Positions 1 through 8,107 of a DNA stretch of 39,737 bases are shown piece by piece. The notes beneath the pieces are model-generated. The model saw only the letters and a program-made list of their open reading frames with translations. It did not search any database and had not been told where the DNA came from. Numbering within the stretch: position 1 is the first letter of the stretch; every line of letters begins with the position of its first letter. The translations under genes and the position numbers were made by a program. The DNA comes from Bacteroidales bacterium (GTDB lineage Bacteria > Bacteroidota > Bacteroidia > Bacteroidales > Marinilabiliaceae), in NCBI GenBank assembly GCA_022768325.1, contig JALEMI010000001.1:1-39737 (forward strand), written 5' to 3'.

Positions 1-39
1 AGCGAGGAAGTGGTATATGGATAGGACGAACCTTGTCAT
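1..39 (-). CDS. N-terminus of an unidentified protein, clipped by the window edge
   Basis: A minus-strand ATG at 39 opens a frame that runs off the left edge and reads MTRFVLSIYHFLA. The frame is also open upstream, back to a stop near 165, so an earlier start is possible. The hydrophobic, arginine-containing beginning would suit an inner-membrane exporter or an acyltransferase, which often accompany ketoacyl synthase/ACP pairs in Bacteroidota. Thirteen residues cannot settle this. The call rests mainly on strand and position downstream of the ACP gene. Confidence 0.35.
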   Translation of the reverse strand, partial: MTRFVLSIYHFLA

Positions 40-353
40 GAGTGGAATCTTAGAGGCGAAGAGGCGCAGAATTGGCAAGTACGTCTCAAAGCCTGACTGG
101 ATTATGCTCTTAGAGATAAAAAACATAAAACCCACGAATCCGACTCGTTCAGCGCCAGCCTATTGAGAGGCGACGTACTGAGCGAGCCGGGATCGTGAGC
201 CTAAAAATCTGGCGGGAGAAGCCCACCGGAATCTTTTCTTGCGGCTAAAGAAGCCCTAAATATTGCGGAGCAAATTGTTAGAGAAGCCTTATGAGCGCGG
301 CAGAAAAGAAGCAGGTCTCTGTGATAAGCCGATGACAGAATCATCAGGACTTA
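40..353. other. 314-base stretch without a convincing gene
   Basis: No intact gene is seen between the ACP stop and the clipped gene. On the plus strand, roughly 200-290, a frame without a start ends in FLAAKEALNIAEQIVREAL followed by TGA. This looks protein-like and could be the tail of a decayed gene, but no family is assignable. A minus-strand frame of 47 codons overlaps it and has no recognisable features. No strong hairpin or T-tract terminator was found here. Confidence 0.4.
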
Positions 354-593
354 TTAAGCACGAGCTGCGAGATAGTCGTAGAGGTCTGCGAAAGTCTTGA
401 TGGAGGCGACCTCGCTGCCCTGGATCTTGACGCCGAAATTGCTCTCGATGAGTGCAATCATGTCGACGATGCTGAGGCTGTCGAGCTGGAGGGTTTCTTT
501 GATGTTAGCCTCGGGAGTGATGTCGGAAACTTCGACCTCGAACTCATCGGCCAAAACCTCGTTGACCTTGCTAATCAATTCGTTTTTTTCCAT
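354..593 (-). CDS. Acyl carrier protein
   Basis: This is a 79-residue acyl carrier protein, which carries growing acyl chains as a thioester on a phosphopantetheine arm. The attachment motif is visible as LQLDSLSIVDMIALIE, with the modified serine in DSL at about residue 39. It is followed by the usual acidic second helix. The length matches the family. It lies 189 bases downstream of a ketoacyl synthase on the same strand and has its own promoter-like boxes at 680-709. The pairing with a specialised synthase, away from other fab genes, suggests a dedicated carrier for an aryl-polyene or flexirubin-like or lipid pathway rather than the housekeeping AcpP. That assignment is inference. Confidence 0.9.
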   Translation of the reverse strand: MEKNELISKVNEVLADEFEVEVSDITPEANIKETLQLDSLSIVDMIALIESNFGVKIQGSEVASIKTFADLYDYLAARA

Positions 594-679
594 TTTATAG
601 TTATGATGACTTGTTTTTGTTGAACGAATCCTCGTTATAGGGGAGGTCTGGTCAGACCGTAAATAGGATGATTCGCTTG

Positions 680-709
680 CAAAAGTAGCTCATAACGCCG
701 AAAATCAAA
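680..709 (-). promoter_or_regulatory. Bacteroidota-type promoter of the ACP gene
   Basis: On the minus strand a -33 TTTG (709-706) is followed after 18 bases by a -7 box TACTTTTG (687-680), which matches TAnnTTTG exactly. The predicted start lies about 80 bases before the ACP ATG. It suggests the ACP can be transcribed independently of the upstream ketoacyl synthase. Confidence 0.55.
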
Positions 710-782
710 ACTATTGTGAGAGGAAATTTGGTCAATAGGCCAGGCTTGTCCACACCTGCCTAAAGAAAAAGCCTCACAAAGT

Positions 783-2003
783 TTAGAGGTTTCGGACTAC
801 GAGCGTGGAGTTGGTGCCACCGAAACCGAACGAATTGGAGAGGAAAGTGTCGAAATGGTGTGACACTCTCTGACCAGGGATGTTGAGTTTGGCGGAATCC
901 TCGTCGGGGTTCTCGAAATTGAGGTTGGCGGCGACGAAATCGTTCTTCATCATGAGGAGAGTGTAGACGATCTCGCTTGCGCCAGCCATCCACATCTCGT
1001 GGCCAGTCTGGCCCTTGGTGGAGGTTACGAGTGGCTTGTAGTCGCCGAAGACGCGATGAATGGCCTTAGCCTCGTTTTGGTCGCCGACGTGGGTAGAGGT
1101 GGCGTGAGCGTTGATATAACCGACTTCGCGCAAATCGATGCCGGCCTGCTCGATGGACATGAGGAGCGAGCGGGCGGGGCCGTCGACATTGGGCGTGGAG
1201 ATGTGGTCGCCATTGGAAGAGAAGCCGTAGCCGAGAATCTCAGCGAGAATTGGGGCTCCGCGTTTGACGGCGCTCTCGTAGCTCTCGATGATGACCGTGG
1301 CTGCGCCGCCGCCTGGGACGAGACCGTCGCGGTCGCGGTCGAAAGGACGCGAGGCCTTGGTTGGCTCATCCTCGCGTGAGGAGAAGGCTGAAATGCCGTC
1401 GAAGCTACCTATGGAGAAGGGGTTGACCTCTTGTGCGCCGCCGCAGACGATGCACTCTTGGAGACCCTCGCGGATGAGGAGAGTACCGAGGCCGATGGCG
1501 TGAGAGCCGGAAGCGCAAGCACCGGAGACCGTGAGGTTCATGCCCTTGAGCTTGAAGAGGCATGAGAGGTTCATGGTGACGGTGGAGTTCATGGACTGGA
1601 AGATGGCACCTGAGCCGACGAGCGTGGTATCCTTCTTCTCCCTCATGATGTCGACACTCTTGACGACGGCATCGGCGCTGCTATCGTTGCCGTAGAGGAT
1701 GCCGACATTGTGTGCCTCGATATAATCTTGATCGAGCTTTGCGTTGGCGAGAGCGTCGCGAGTGGCGAGGTAGGCGTATTTAACCTCGTCGGCCATGTAG
1801 ACGCGTTGGCTGCGGCTGAGGAGGCCTTTGAGGTCGGGTACGGGGACTTCGGCCGTGAGAGCGGAGCGGAAGCCCATTTGTTTGCGTTCTGGGTCGAAGA
1901 CGATGCCGGACTTACCGTTGTAGAGTGAATCGCGGACTTCGTCAAGCGTCTTACCAAGGCAGGAATAGACTCCTAAGCCAGTGATAACAACTCTCTTTTT
2001 CAT
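783..2003 (-). CDS. Beta-ketoacyl-ACP synthase (FabF/KAS II-like)
   Basis: This 406-residue cytosolic condensing enzyme extends acyl-ACP by decarboxylative condensation with malonyl-ACP. The catalytic triad is complete: Cys163 in SGACASGS, His300 in NAHATSTH and His335 in KGQTGHEMW. The C-terminal NSFGFGGTN glycine-rich signature is present and length is normal for FabF. The final active-site stretch (GQTGHEMWMAGASE) differs from housekeeping FabF. This points to the divergent synthases found in Bacteroidota polyene or lipid clusters, with the ACP at 354-593 as likely partner. No convincing promoter was found in the 279 bases upstream. Confidence 0.92.
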   Translation of the reverse strand: MKKRVVITGLGVYSCLGKTLDEVRDSLYNGKSGIVFDPERKQMGFRSALTAEVPVPDLKGLLSRSQRVYMADEVKYAYLATRDALANAKLDQDYIEAHNVGILYGNDSSADAVVKSVDIMREKKDTTLVGSGAIFQSMNSTVTMNLSCLFKLKGMNLTVSGACASGSHAIGLGTLLIREGLQECIVCGGAQEVNPFSIGSFDGISAFSSREDEPTKASRPFDRDRDGLVPGGGAATVIIESYESAVKRGAPILAEILGYGFSSNGDHISTPNVDGPARSLLMSIEQAGIDLREVGYINAHATSTHVGDQNEAKAIHRVFGDYKPLVTSTKGQTGHEMWMAGASEIVYTLLMMKNDFVAANLNFENPDEDSAKLNIPGQRVSHHFDTFLSNSFGFGGTNSTLVVRNL

Positions 2004-2282
2004 AGGTATGTTTATTTCTAATTTGTTCAGACTTATTCGGGTGCAATTTCGGAATTTTGGGACAAAATGCGTCTCTTCGGGGGCAACTAATTTGGCGAGG
2101 AGGTCATCGGCTGGGTCGAGGCAGAGATTAAGACAGTGGTATCTGCCTGTTACTCAGAGCAATAGACACTGCGTTGGGAGGGAATTGGCGAAGAGGCATG
2201 AAGGAACAGCGGGTGTGCAAAACGGGAATTGCCGTGTTTGTCAATACGTTTAAATACGTAGTGACGGAACGCGTAAAACACA

Positions 2283-4211
2283 TTAGTAGGCCTCCATGAA
2301 AGCAGTCTCGTCGGCTGGGGGGATGGTGAAAACGAGCTTTGCGCCCTTGCAATAGGAAGGGTCGACCCAAATCCAACCTCCGAACCTCTCGACAATGAGG
2401 CGGCAGAGCGAGAGACCGAGGCCCGTGCCCGTGGAATACTCATCGAGCTTGACGAAACGCGCGAAGACCTCCTCGACCTTGTCGGCGGGGATACCTCGCC
2501 CTGTGTCGCAGATGGCGATTTGCGCGGCGCCGTCTTCGAGCTTAGCCAGTTCGAGCGTGATTGTGCCCTCCTTGGTGAACTTGACGGCGTTGTCGATGAG
2601 GTGGCCGATGACCTGCTTGACCCTCTTCATATCGGTACGGATGACGAAAGCGAGCATATCGGTCTTGAAGAGGAACGTGATATCCTTATTTGCGCAAGCG
2701 GACTCGCCCTCGGCGATAGCGTCCTTGCAGAGCTCGACCATATCGATGTCTTGGATTGTGAACTTAGTTCGACCCGACTCGATGCTTGAGATGTCGAGAA
2801 TGCTGTTGAGGAGGCTGGAGAGCAGCTTGCTATTGCGATTGATAATCTCGATGATCTTGATTTTCTCCTCTGACGTAAGGGAATCGCCTTGATTTACAAC
2901 GACTTGCGAGAAACCTATAATGGCATTGAGAGGCGTACGAATCTCGTGGCTCATGTCGGCGAGGAAAGAGGTCTTGAGGAGGCTATTGGCCTCGGCCTTA
3001 TTCCTTGCGTCGATAAGCTCTACCTGCTTGTACTCAAGATTGCGCGTCAGGCGGCGGACCTTGCGGAGGTTGATTACCGCCACGATGAGGGAGATGAGGA
3101 CAGCGAGGAACGCGATGCAAGCGGAGAGAATCTGGAAGAAATAGACCAGGAAGACGCTTTGTGGCCTATTGATAATATCGGCACTGTCGGGGAGTTCGGA
3201 CTCGGCGATATTGTGATATTGGAGGACATTGTAGTCGAAGATGTAGTGGGAGGGGATGAAATAGAGTTGCGTCTTGCCCGTTGTGAGGAAATCGATGAGC
3301 ATCTTGGCGAGGAGTGGGCCTATGTCGTCATAGCAAGGCACGAAGCCGCCGATGGCCCAATCGCCGAGGCCGGAAGTGGAGATGGTGAAGACGGGGAGGG
3401 AGAGATTGTTCTGCCTCATCATTGAGATGGAGGACCTGATGTAGAAACGGTTCTCCTTATCCAACCTCCACGTGCCGACCATGAGGGCGGTGGTGTCGGA
3501 GAGATTGGCGATGGTATCGACAGCGGTGACGATGGTGAGGTAGCGACCGTCGAGCCAATGGAAAGAGTAGCCGGGGAAACGGGGGGCACTGTTTCGCATG
3601 TGGGCGTAGAGGCTCATGCCGCCGTAGCTATTGTCGGACAGGAAGGTGATATTCTTGACGGAGGGGTAGAGCTTGTTGATAAGCTCGATATTCTTCTCGA
3701 CATTATACTCGTAGAAACAGCCGCCGACGATGTTGTAGAGGGCATTGACATCGATGATGTCGTGGCTGTCGAGCTCCCAATCGGAATTTTCGGATGGAAT
3801 CTCGATATAATTGCGGCTGCAACTTCCGCAGAAGACGGGGATGTCGGGGATGTTGGCGATGTCGAGACTTAAGTATGTGGCGAGAGCCTCCTGGCCGAGG
3901 AGGACGAGAACATCGGGGCGTTTGCTGGGCGTTCGGTACTTATCGAGAATGGAAATCATCCTTGACTTCCAGGACTTGACATCGCTGAGGTTCTCGATGG
4001 AGAGCGTCTCCAGGACGACATTGGGCCTGACGGCGTGGGCGTTCAGCTCGGCCTCGAAGGAATCAACAGTACGCGTGAGAGAGTTGGTTTCTTGGCTATA
4101 CGAGCAGAGGATGAGGACGCTACACTGCGCAGAATATGCAGCGACGCAAGTCGCGAGGGAAAGGAGAGTAAGAGCGAAACGCAATATGAAGTTTCGAGGC
4201 CTCATAAGCAT
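2283..4211 (-). CDS. Membrane sensor histidine kinase with a periplasmic binding-protein-like sensor
   Basis: The protein has a signal-like N-terminus and a long extracytoplasmic region of about 320 residues resembling substrate-binding proteins of ABC transporters. A membrane segment (FFQILSACIAFLAVLISLIV) and a short coiled coil lead to the kinase core. The phosphoacceptor His is in MSHEIRTPLN at about residue 422, followed by an N box (HLIDNAVKFTK), G1 (CDTGRGIP) and G2 (GTGLGLSL). There is no receiver domain and no response regulator nearby, so it is an orphan kinase. The start is taken at 4211, where TGATG couples it to the preceding transporter stop. ATGs at 4235 and 4205 are alternatives. 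It is the last gene of the unit starting at 7948, which suggests it senses something related to that unit's redox or transport function. Confidence 0.88.
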   Translation of the reverse strand: MLMRPRNFILRFALTLLSLATCVAAYSAQCSVLILCSYSQETNSLTRTVDSFEAELNAHAVRPNVVLETLSIENLSDVKSWKSRMISILDKYRTPSKRPDVLVLLGQEALATYLSLDIANIPDIPVFCGSCSRNYIEIPSENSDWELDSHDIIDVNALYNIVGGCFYEYNVEKNIELINKLYPSVKNITFLSDNSYGGMSLYAHMRNSAPRFPGYSFHWLDGRYLTIVTAVDTIANLSDTTALMVGTWRLDKENRFYIRSSISMMRQNNLSLPVFTISTSGLGDWAIGGFVPCYDDIGPLLAKMLIDFLTTGKTQLYFIPSHYIFDYNVLQYHNIAESELPDSADIINRPQSVFLVYFFQILSACIAFLAVLISLIVAVINLRKVRRLTRNLEYKQVELIDARNKAEANSLLKTSFLADMSHEIRTPLNAIIGFSQVVVNQGDSLTSEEKIKIIEIINRNSKLLSSLLNSILDISSIESGRTKFTIQDIDMVELCKDAIAEGESACANKDITFLFKTDMLAFVIRTDMKRVKQVIGHLIDNAVKFTKEGTITLELAKLEDGAAQIAICDTGRGIPADKVEEVFARFVKLDEYSTGTGLGLSLCRLIVERFGGWIWVDPSYCKGAKLVFTIPPADETAFMEAY

Positions 4212-4792
4212 CAGATATTTGAGAACATGGAACAAAGCAACACCCCGAGGGCACCGCCAGCGAGGGTGAGGGTTATTGCGCCGAACCTGCGCAAGAGGAT
4301 TACGGCGAACGTTATGATGAAAATGGCCAGGGCGACGAAATCGGTGCCCGAGACATTGTGAAGGAGCGAATTGGCGTAGTCGTAGTTAGGCAGAATGGCC
4401 GTTTGCGCCATGAAGAGGAAAGCACTGGCCATCAGGCCTACCGTTGCGGGACGAATCCCGGCGAGGAGAGCCGCGACAAAGGCGTTGCTCTTGAACTTAT
4501 CGAGAAAGAGAAGCACGAGCATACAGAGCAAGAAAGAGGGGAGCGACACGGCGAACGTGGCGACGATGGCACCGGGGATGCCTGCGGCATTGTAGCCCAC
4601 GTAGGTCGCTGCATTGATGGCTATGGGGCCGGGCGTGACCTGGGACAACGCCACGAGATTGGCGAACTCGTGGGCGGACATGATGCCGAAGGTTTGGACA
4701 TCTTGGAAGATGAGGGTCAGGATGGCGTATCCGCCACCGAAACCGATGACACCCACCTTGAAGAATATCAGGAACAAGTATGCGTAAATCAT
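4211..4792 (-). CDS. Chromate-type transporter, second half-size subunit
   Basis: This 193-residue membrane protein is one half of the CHR (chromate ion transporter) family. It begins with the family signature FFKVGVIGFGGGYAIL and carries the conserved SQVTPGPIAIN motif, followed by several hydrophobic segments. In short-chain CHR systems two half proteins act together, and the partner here is the gene at 4789-5400. The two overlap by four bases (ATGA), so they are translationally coupled. The true substrate of Bacteroidota members is uncertain. Chromate export is the family name, not something the sequence proves. Confidence 0.88.
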   Translation of the reverse strand: MIYAYLFLIFFKVGVIGFGGGYAILTLIFQDVQTFGIMSAHEFANLVALSQVTPGPIAINAATYVGYNAAGIPGAIVATFAVSLPSFLLCMLVLLFLDKFKSNAFVAALLAGIRPATVGLMASAFLFMAQTAILPNYDYANSLLHNVSGTDFVALAIFIITFAVILLRRFGAITLTLAGGALGVLLCSMFSNI

Positions 4793-5400
4793 GGTTTTGG
4801 CTTATTGTCCCGATTATAGAAATAGACGAGCCCCGCGAGAGCGCCGAAAACGACGGTCCATGCGGCGGAGAAACCCATAATAACGATAAGCAGCCCTAAA
4901 GCGGCAACGACCCAGCAGGCCGTATCGGCACCGAGGGTCTTGCGGCTCATTCGGATGACGGTATCGAGGATGAGGGCAGCAGAGGCGGCCTTAATCCCGA
5001 CGAAAACCATCTTGACGTAGCGATTATCCTCAAACCCTTTGAGGAGGACGAGGATAAGCACAATGGAGAGGAGGGCGGGCAACACAGTGCCGAATATTGC
5101 GGCTATGGCGCCCAACCATCCCGCACGCCTTTGCCCGACAAAGATACTCACGTTTACGGCAATTACGCCAGGAAGGGTTTGGGCGAGAATCACCATTTCT
5201 CGCATATCTTCCGCCGAAATCCACTTCTTCTTGTTCACGACCTCCTCCTCGATGAATGGAATCATAGCGAGACCGCCGCCGAAAGTGAAGAAACCGATTT
5301 TGAAGAACGCCCAGAACAGTGAGAGAAAGTCACTTAGAGAAGCAGCAGCAACCGTGTTGCCGGCATTGGCGTTCGCCTTTAAGTCCTCTTCTTTCTGCAT
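4789..5400 (-). CDS. Chromate-type transporter, first half-size subunit
   Basis: This is a short-chain CHR family protein of about 203 residues with the signature FFKIGFFTFGGGLAMIPFIEEE and a second motif LAQTLPGVIAVN, followed by hydrophobic helices. A longer frame extends upstream to 5568, but those residues lie inside the preceding lipoprotein gene and look non-native (many Arg, Pro and Gln). The ATG at 5400, starting MQKEEDLK, lies 5 bases past the previous stop and is the better start. The N-terminal 30 residues are hydrophilic and probably cytoplasmic. Together with the 4211-4792 product it should form one antiparallel transporter. Confidence 0.88.
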   Translation of the reverse strand: MQKEEDLKANANAGNTVAAASLSDFLSLFWAFFKIGFFTFGGGLAMIPFIEEEVVNKKKWISAEDMREMVILAQTLPGVIAVNVSIFVGQRRAGWLGAIAAIFGTVLPALLSIVLILVLLKGFEDNRYVKMVFVGIKAASAALILDTVIRMSRKTLGADTACWVVAALGLLIVIMGFSAAWTVVFGALAGLVYFYNRDNKPKP

Positions 5401-5405
5401 GGGAG

Positions 5406-6410
5406 TCAGTCTTGAAGCCGCAAATTGTCGATGCAAAAGAACGGAGGGAAGCCCGCGAGGGAAGTCTCGACACGGAAAAGGAGTCCATTGACTTGCCCTA
5501 ACTCGGTGAGGTCCAACGTGCTCCACTTGGTCAGTCGGAGATACTTGGCGGGGTTGTCGAAGTTGCAATCGACGAGGTCGATGGAGACACTGGCCCCGTT
5601 GGTCATGCCATTCTCCCCTATCCCGTCGACGACGACGCGGTAAAAGTCCGCGAAGGCAGCGGGCGAGACGATGGCGGAGTCAGTTGTAGTGAAACCGAAC
5701 TTGCTCGCAAGGTAAATAAAATTGTCGTTTGCGACATCGACGGACTTAGGGGAGTAAGCCCTCGGGAAGAGAATTTTGGCTATGGAAGACGGCGCACAAA
5801 CGGCCATGTAGGCGTTGGAGGACGACGACGAGGAGATATAGGCCGTGCCGATGGACGAAGCGACAAGCGTGGAGGATGTCGACGTCTTATTGGAAAAGGC
5901 GAATCCGTACCACATTGACGTATCGGCGTTTATGACATTGGCGAACTGAAGCCCCTTCCACCGGAAAGCACCGGGGAGCGTATCGGGCAAGAGGGCGAGG
6001 ACTGAGCTCTTCTTGGTTTGGAAATTATCGAGATCGTCGAACGTCGCGCGGAGCTGGACAGAGACGGAGATTGAGAACGTGTCGGCACCAGCGTTATTCT
6101 CGATGGAAAAGAGGAACTTATAGTCCTTCATTTCGGAAGTGGTGAAGAGGAGATCTCGCTCTTGGGAGATGAGATTGCCGTCGGCATCGGTCCAGGAGTA
6201 GCGAGAATCGTAGTCGTAGAGGATGCGCGGCTCAAGGAGGAGGGTATCGCCTGGGGCTATCTCGAAGTTGCCGTCGGAAGCGAAGTATATCTTCGGGGGC
6301 ATATTCTTCGCCTCGTCGTCATGGCAGGCGGGGAGAGGGGCGCAGAAGGCGACAGCCAAGACGGCAGCGAAGCAAAGAGCTGCTGATTTTTGGAAATTGG
6401 GCGAGGACAT
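5406..6410 (-). CDS. DUF4465 surface lipoprotein with a PKD-like N-terminal domain
   Basis: The protein starts with a lipoprotein signal ending in PLPAC (Cys at about residue 29), so it is probably anchored in the outer membrane. Residues about 40-125 look like a PKD-like beta domain (YSWTDADGN, NAGADTFSISVSV). The remainder matches the DUF4465 pattern: YGFAFSNKT, YMAVCAPSS, ANDNFIYLA, FYRVVVDGIGENG and the closing FFCIDNLRL. DUF4465 is common in secreted Bacteroidota proteins and its function is unknown. It sits between a thioredoxin-like protein and the chromate-type transporter, with gaps of 14 and 5 bases, so it belongs to the same transcript. A role in ligand capture at the surface is only inference. 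Confidence 0.82.
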   Translation of the reverse strand: MSSPNFQKSAALCFAAVLAVAFCAPLPACHDDEAKNMPPKIYFASDGNFEIAPGDTLLLEPRILYDYDSRYSWTDADGNLISQERDLLFTTSEMKDYKFLFSIENNAGADTFSISVSVQLRATFDDLDNFQTKKSSVLALLPDTLPGAFRWKGLQFANVINADTSMWYGFAFSNKTSTSSTLVASSIGTAYISSSSSSNAYMAVCAPSSIAKILFPRAYSPKSVDVANDNFIYLASKFGFTTTDSAIVSPAAFADFYRVVVDGIGENGMTNGASVSIDLVDCNFDNPAKYLRLTKWSTLDLTELGQVNGLLFRVETSLAGFPPFFCIDNLRLQD

Positions 6411-6424
6411 CAGCCGACGTTACA

Positions 6425-7948
6425 TTATTCAGAGCTCGTGGACTCGCGGAAAGCGGGAGCGGGCTTTTGCGACATGGGATTGAACTCGTGTTCGAGGAAA
6501 TCGACGATTTGGTCGACCCCGAGCTTCTTGGCGACGATTGTCTTATCCTTGTCGAGGACAAAGATTGTGGGAGTGCTCTTGATGTTGTAGAAACGGCGGA
6601 AGCCTGTTCGTCCGTAGGGGTCGTAGACATTGATGAACTCTTCGAGCTGATGCTCCTCGATGAACTCCTTCCAGGGCTTCTCGTCGACCTGGCAATAGAC
6701 GGCGAACACCTTGACGCCCCTGTCGGCGTACCTATCGAGAATGGCGGACTTGATGTGTGGGACCTCCTTCTTGCAGTGGCCGCACGAGGGCTCCCAGAAG
6801 ACGAGAATGGTGAAAGACGCTCGGACCTCGCTGAGACGGAACCACTCGCCCGTGACGGATGGCATCCGCATATCGGGGGCTTTGAGGCCGATGAGCGTAT
6901 AGCGGATGCCGTCGATATTCTCACGGAGGTCGTCGATGAACTTCTTATCGGCCCAAGTGGCCTCGCCCGAGAGGTAGTACTTATCGGACAGCTGGACAAG
7001 CGCGGCATCCATGCCCATGATGTTGCTTTGGTTGCAACGGTTGTACATTGTGGAGACGAAATAGCGGAACATCTCCTCGTTTGGGCGGCACATCTCGATG
7101 AGCCTTATGGCCTCGGCGGCGACCGTGTCGGGGACTTGGGGGACGGACTCGTCGAAGTACTTCTTAATCTTTGCGGAGAAGAAAGGCGTGCGGAGAAGAC
7201 GCTCGTCGGTGAGGTCGAAATTGTCGTAGAAATGGGCCCGGTAATAATAGTAGCTCTTCACCTGCCTTACGGAATCTCGTTGGAGGGGGGTGAGATTGTC
7301 GGGGATGTCGAACGTTGGGAACTTAGGCTCTTTGAGCGCGCGGAGGAAATTGGCGAGGAAATTGTCTTGGTTGGCGGCGATAACCTCCTCGTTGTGGGCC
7401 GCTATGAGGGAATCCATTTCTAAGAACGTCTTACGGATGGACTCCTGCTTGTCCTTATTGCCGGCTGCGGCCTTGTACTGCTCGGAGAGGGAGCGATAGT
7501 CGTTCTGTCGGGCCGTGATGTAGCGTTGGTATTCGAGGAAATTGGCGAGAGGTTTGCTTCCTGTCACCTTGGCCCTCTCGGCTTGGAAGGGGAGCGTGTC
7601 GCATTCGAGCGCGAACTTTTGCACGTGGGGCATGAGGATGTCGAAGACCTGTCCGTTCTCGGGGAAATGGAGGAGGTAGAGGCCTTCGGCGTAGAGAGTA
7701 TCGGCTTCGAAACGCGCCACGCACTTGGCGTCGGTCATTACGGTATCCTTGACGAGCATCTTGCCGTCAAAATAATAGCCGAGGACGACGGGCTTATGGG
7801 CGTAGTTCTTGACTTTAACTGTGAAATTGACAATGTTTTTTCCTGTCTCAGGCTTTTTGCCGAAAGGCGACGGCATGAGCGCATTGGCGTCGGCACAGAA
7901 AGAGACAACAGCCAAAAGAGCCGCGAAAACAAAAGATTTTAACCTCAT
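6425..7948 (-). CDS. Secreted TlpA-like thioredoxin-fold protein with DUF5106
   Basis: A signal peptide (MRLKSFVFAALLAVVSF) leads to an N-terminal beta domain like DUF4369, a helical DUF5106-like middle (EMDSLIAAHNEEVIAANQDN), and a C-terminal thioredoxin domain. The redox motif is CGHC at about residues 389-392 in FWEPSCGHCKKEVP, with the cis-proline region STPTIFVLD. Such proteins are periplasmic disulfide reductases or oxidoreductases. The start at 7948 is chosen because the promoter at 7972-8003 places the transcript start downstream of the longer start at 8002. It is the first gene of a five-gene unit with the DUF4465 lipoprotein, transporter pair and kinase. Confidence 0.88.
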   Translation of the reverse strand: MRLKSFVFAALLAVVSFCADANALMPSPFGKKPETGKNIVNFTVKVKNYAHKPVVLGYYFDGKMLVKDTVMTDAKCVARFEADTLYAEGLYLLHFPENGQVFDILMPHVQKFALECDTLPFQAERAKVTGSKPLANFLEYQRYITARQNDYRSLSEQYKAAAGNKDKQESIRKTFLEMDSLIAAHNEEVIAANQDNFLANFLRALKEPKFPTFDIPDNLTPLQRDSVRQVKSYYYYRAHFYDNFDLTDERLLRTPFFSAKIKKYFDESVPQVPDTVAAEAIRLIEMCRPNEEMFRYFVSTMYNRCNQSNIMGMDAALVQLSDKYYLSGEATWADKKFIDDLRENIDGIRYTLIGLKAPDMRMPSVTGEWFRLSEVRASFTILVFWEPSCGHCKKEVPHIKSAILDRYADRGVKVFAVYCQVDEKPWKEFIEEHQLEEFINVYDPYGRTGFRRFYNIKSTPTIFVLDKDKTIVAKKLGVDQIVDFLEHEFNPMSQKPAPAFRESTSSE

Positions 7949-7971
7949 CTGTTTAAACCTACTTAGTACGG

Positions 7972-8003
7972 CAAATATAATTATATAAGCGGATAAGAGC
8001 AAA
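7972..8003 (-). promoter_or_regulatory. Promoter of the TlpA-transporter-kinase unit
   Basis: On the minus strand a -33 TTTG (8003-8000), a 20-base spacer and a -7 TATATTTG (7979-7972) form a perfect match to the primary Bacteroidota promoter. The predicted start is about 15-20 bases before the ATG at 7948. The -33 box lies just beyond the T-tract of the upstream terminator, showing very compact packing. Confidence 0.8.
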
Positions 8004-8011
8004 AAAGAGGG

Positions 8012-8048
8012 AAAAAGGAAGCTGCCGACCTCACGGCAGGCAGCTTCC
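8012..8048 (-). terminator. Rho-independent terminator of the ammonium transporter gene
   Basis: A perfect 10-base stem, GGAAGCTGCC (8017-8026) against GGCAGCTTCC (8039-8048), has a 12-base loop. In the minus direction it is followed by TTTTT (8016-8012). It lies about 60 bases past the transporter stop. Confidence 0.9.
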
Positions 8049-8107
8049 TAAAAGGATAATACGAACAAAATGAACAAAATGTAGTGAGTAGTGATAAGTG
8101 CGAAAGG

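Noticed and set aside
200-290. Plus-strand protein-like tail ending AEQIVREAL
   Set aside because: It has no start codon and too few residues to name a family. It is kept only as a note on the gene-free stretch.
2218-2240. Hairpin downstream of the histidine kinase as a terminator
   Set aside because: It has a short stem with a bulge and no T-tract on the minus strand, so it is not convincing.
2004-2282. Riboswitch or promoter upstream of the ketoacyl synthase
   Set aside because: No exact TAnnTTTG box, conserved stem set or terminator/antiterminator pair was found in this 279-base gap.
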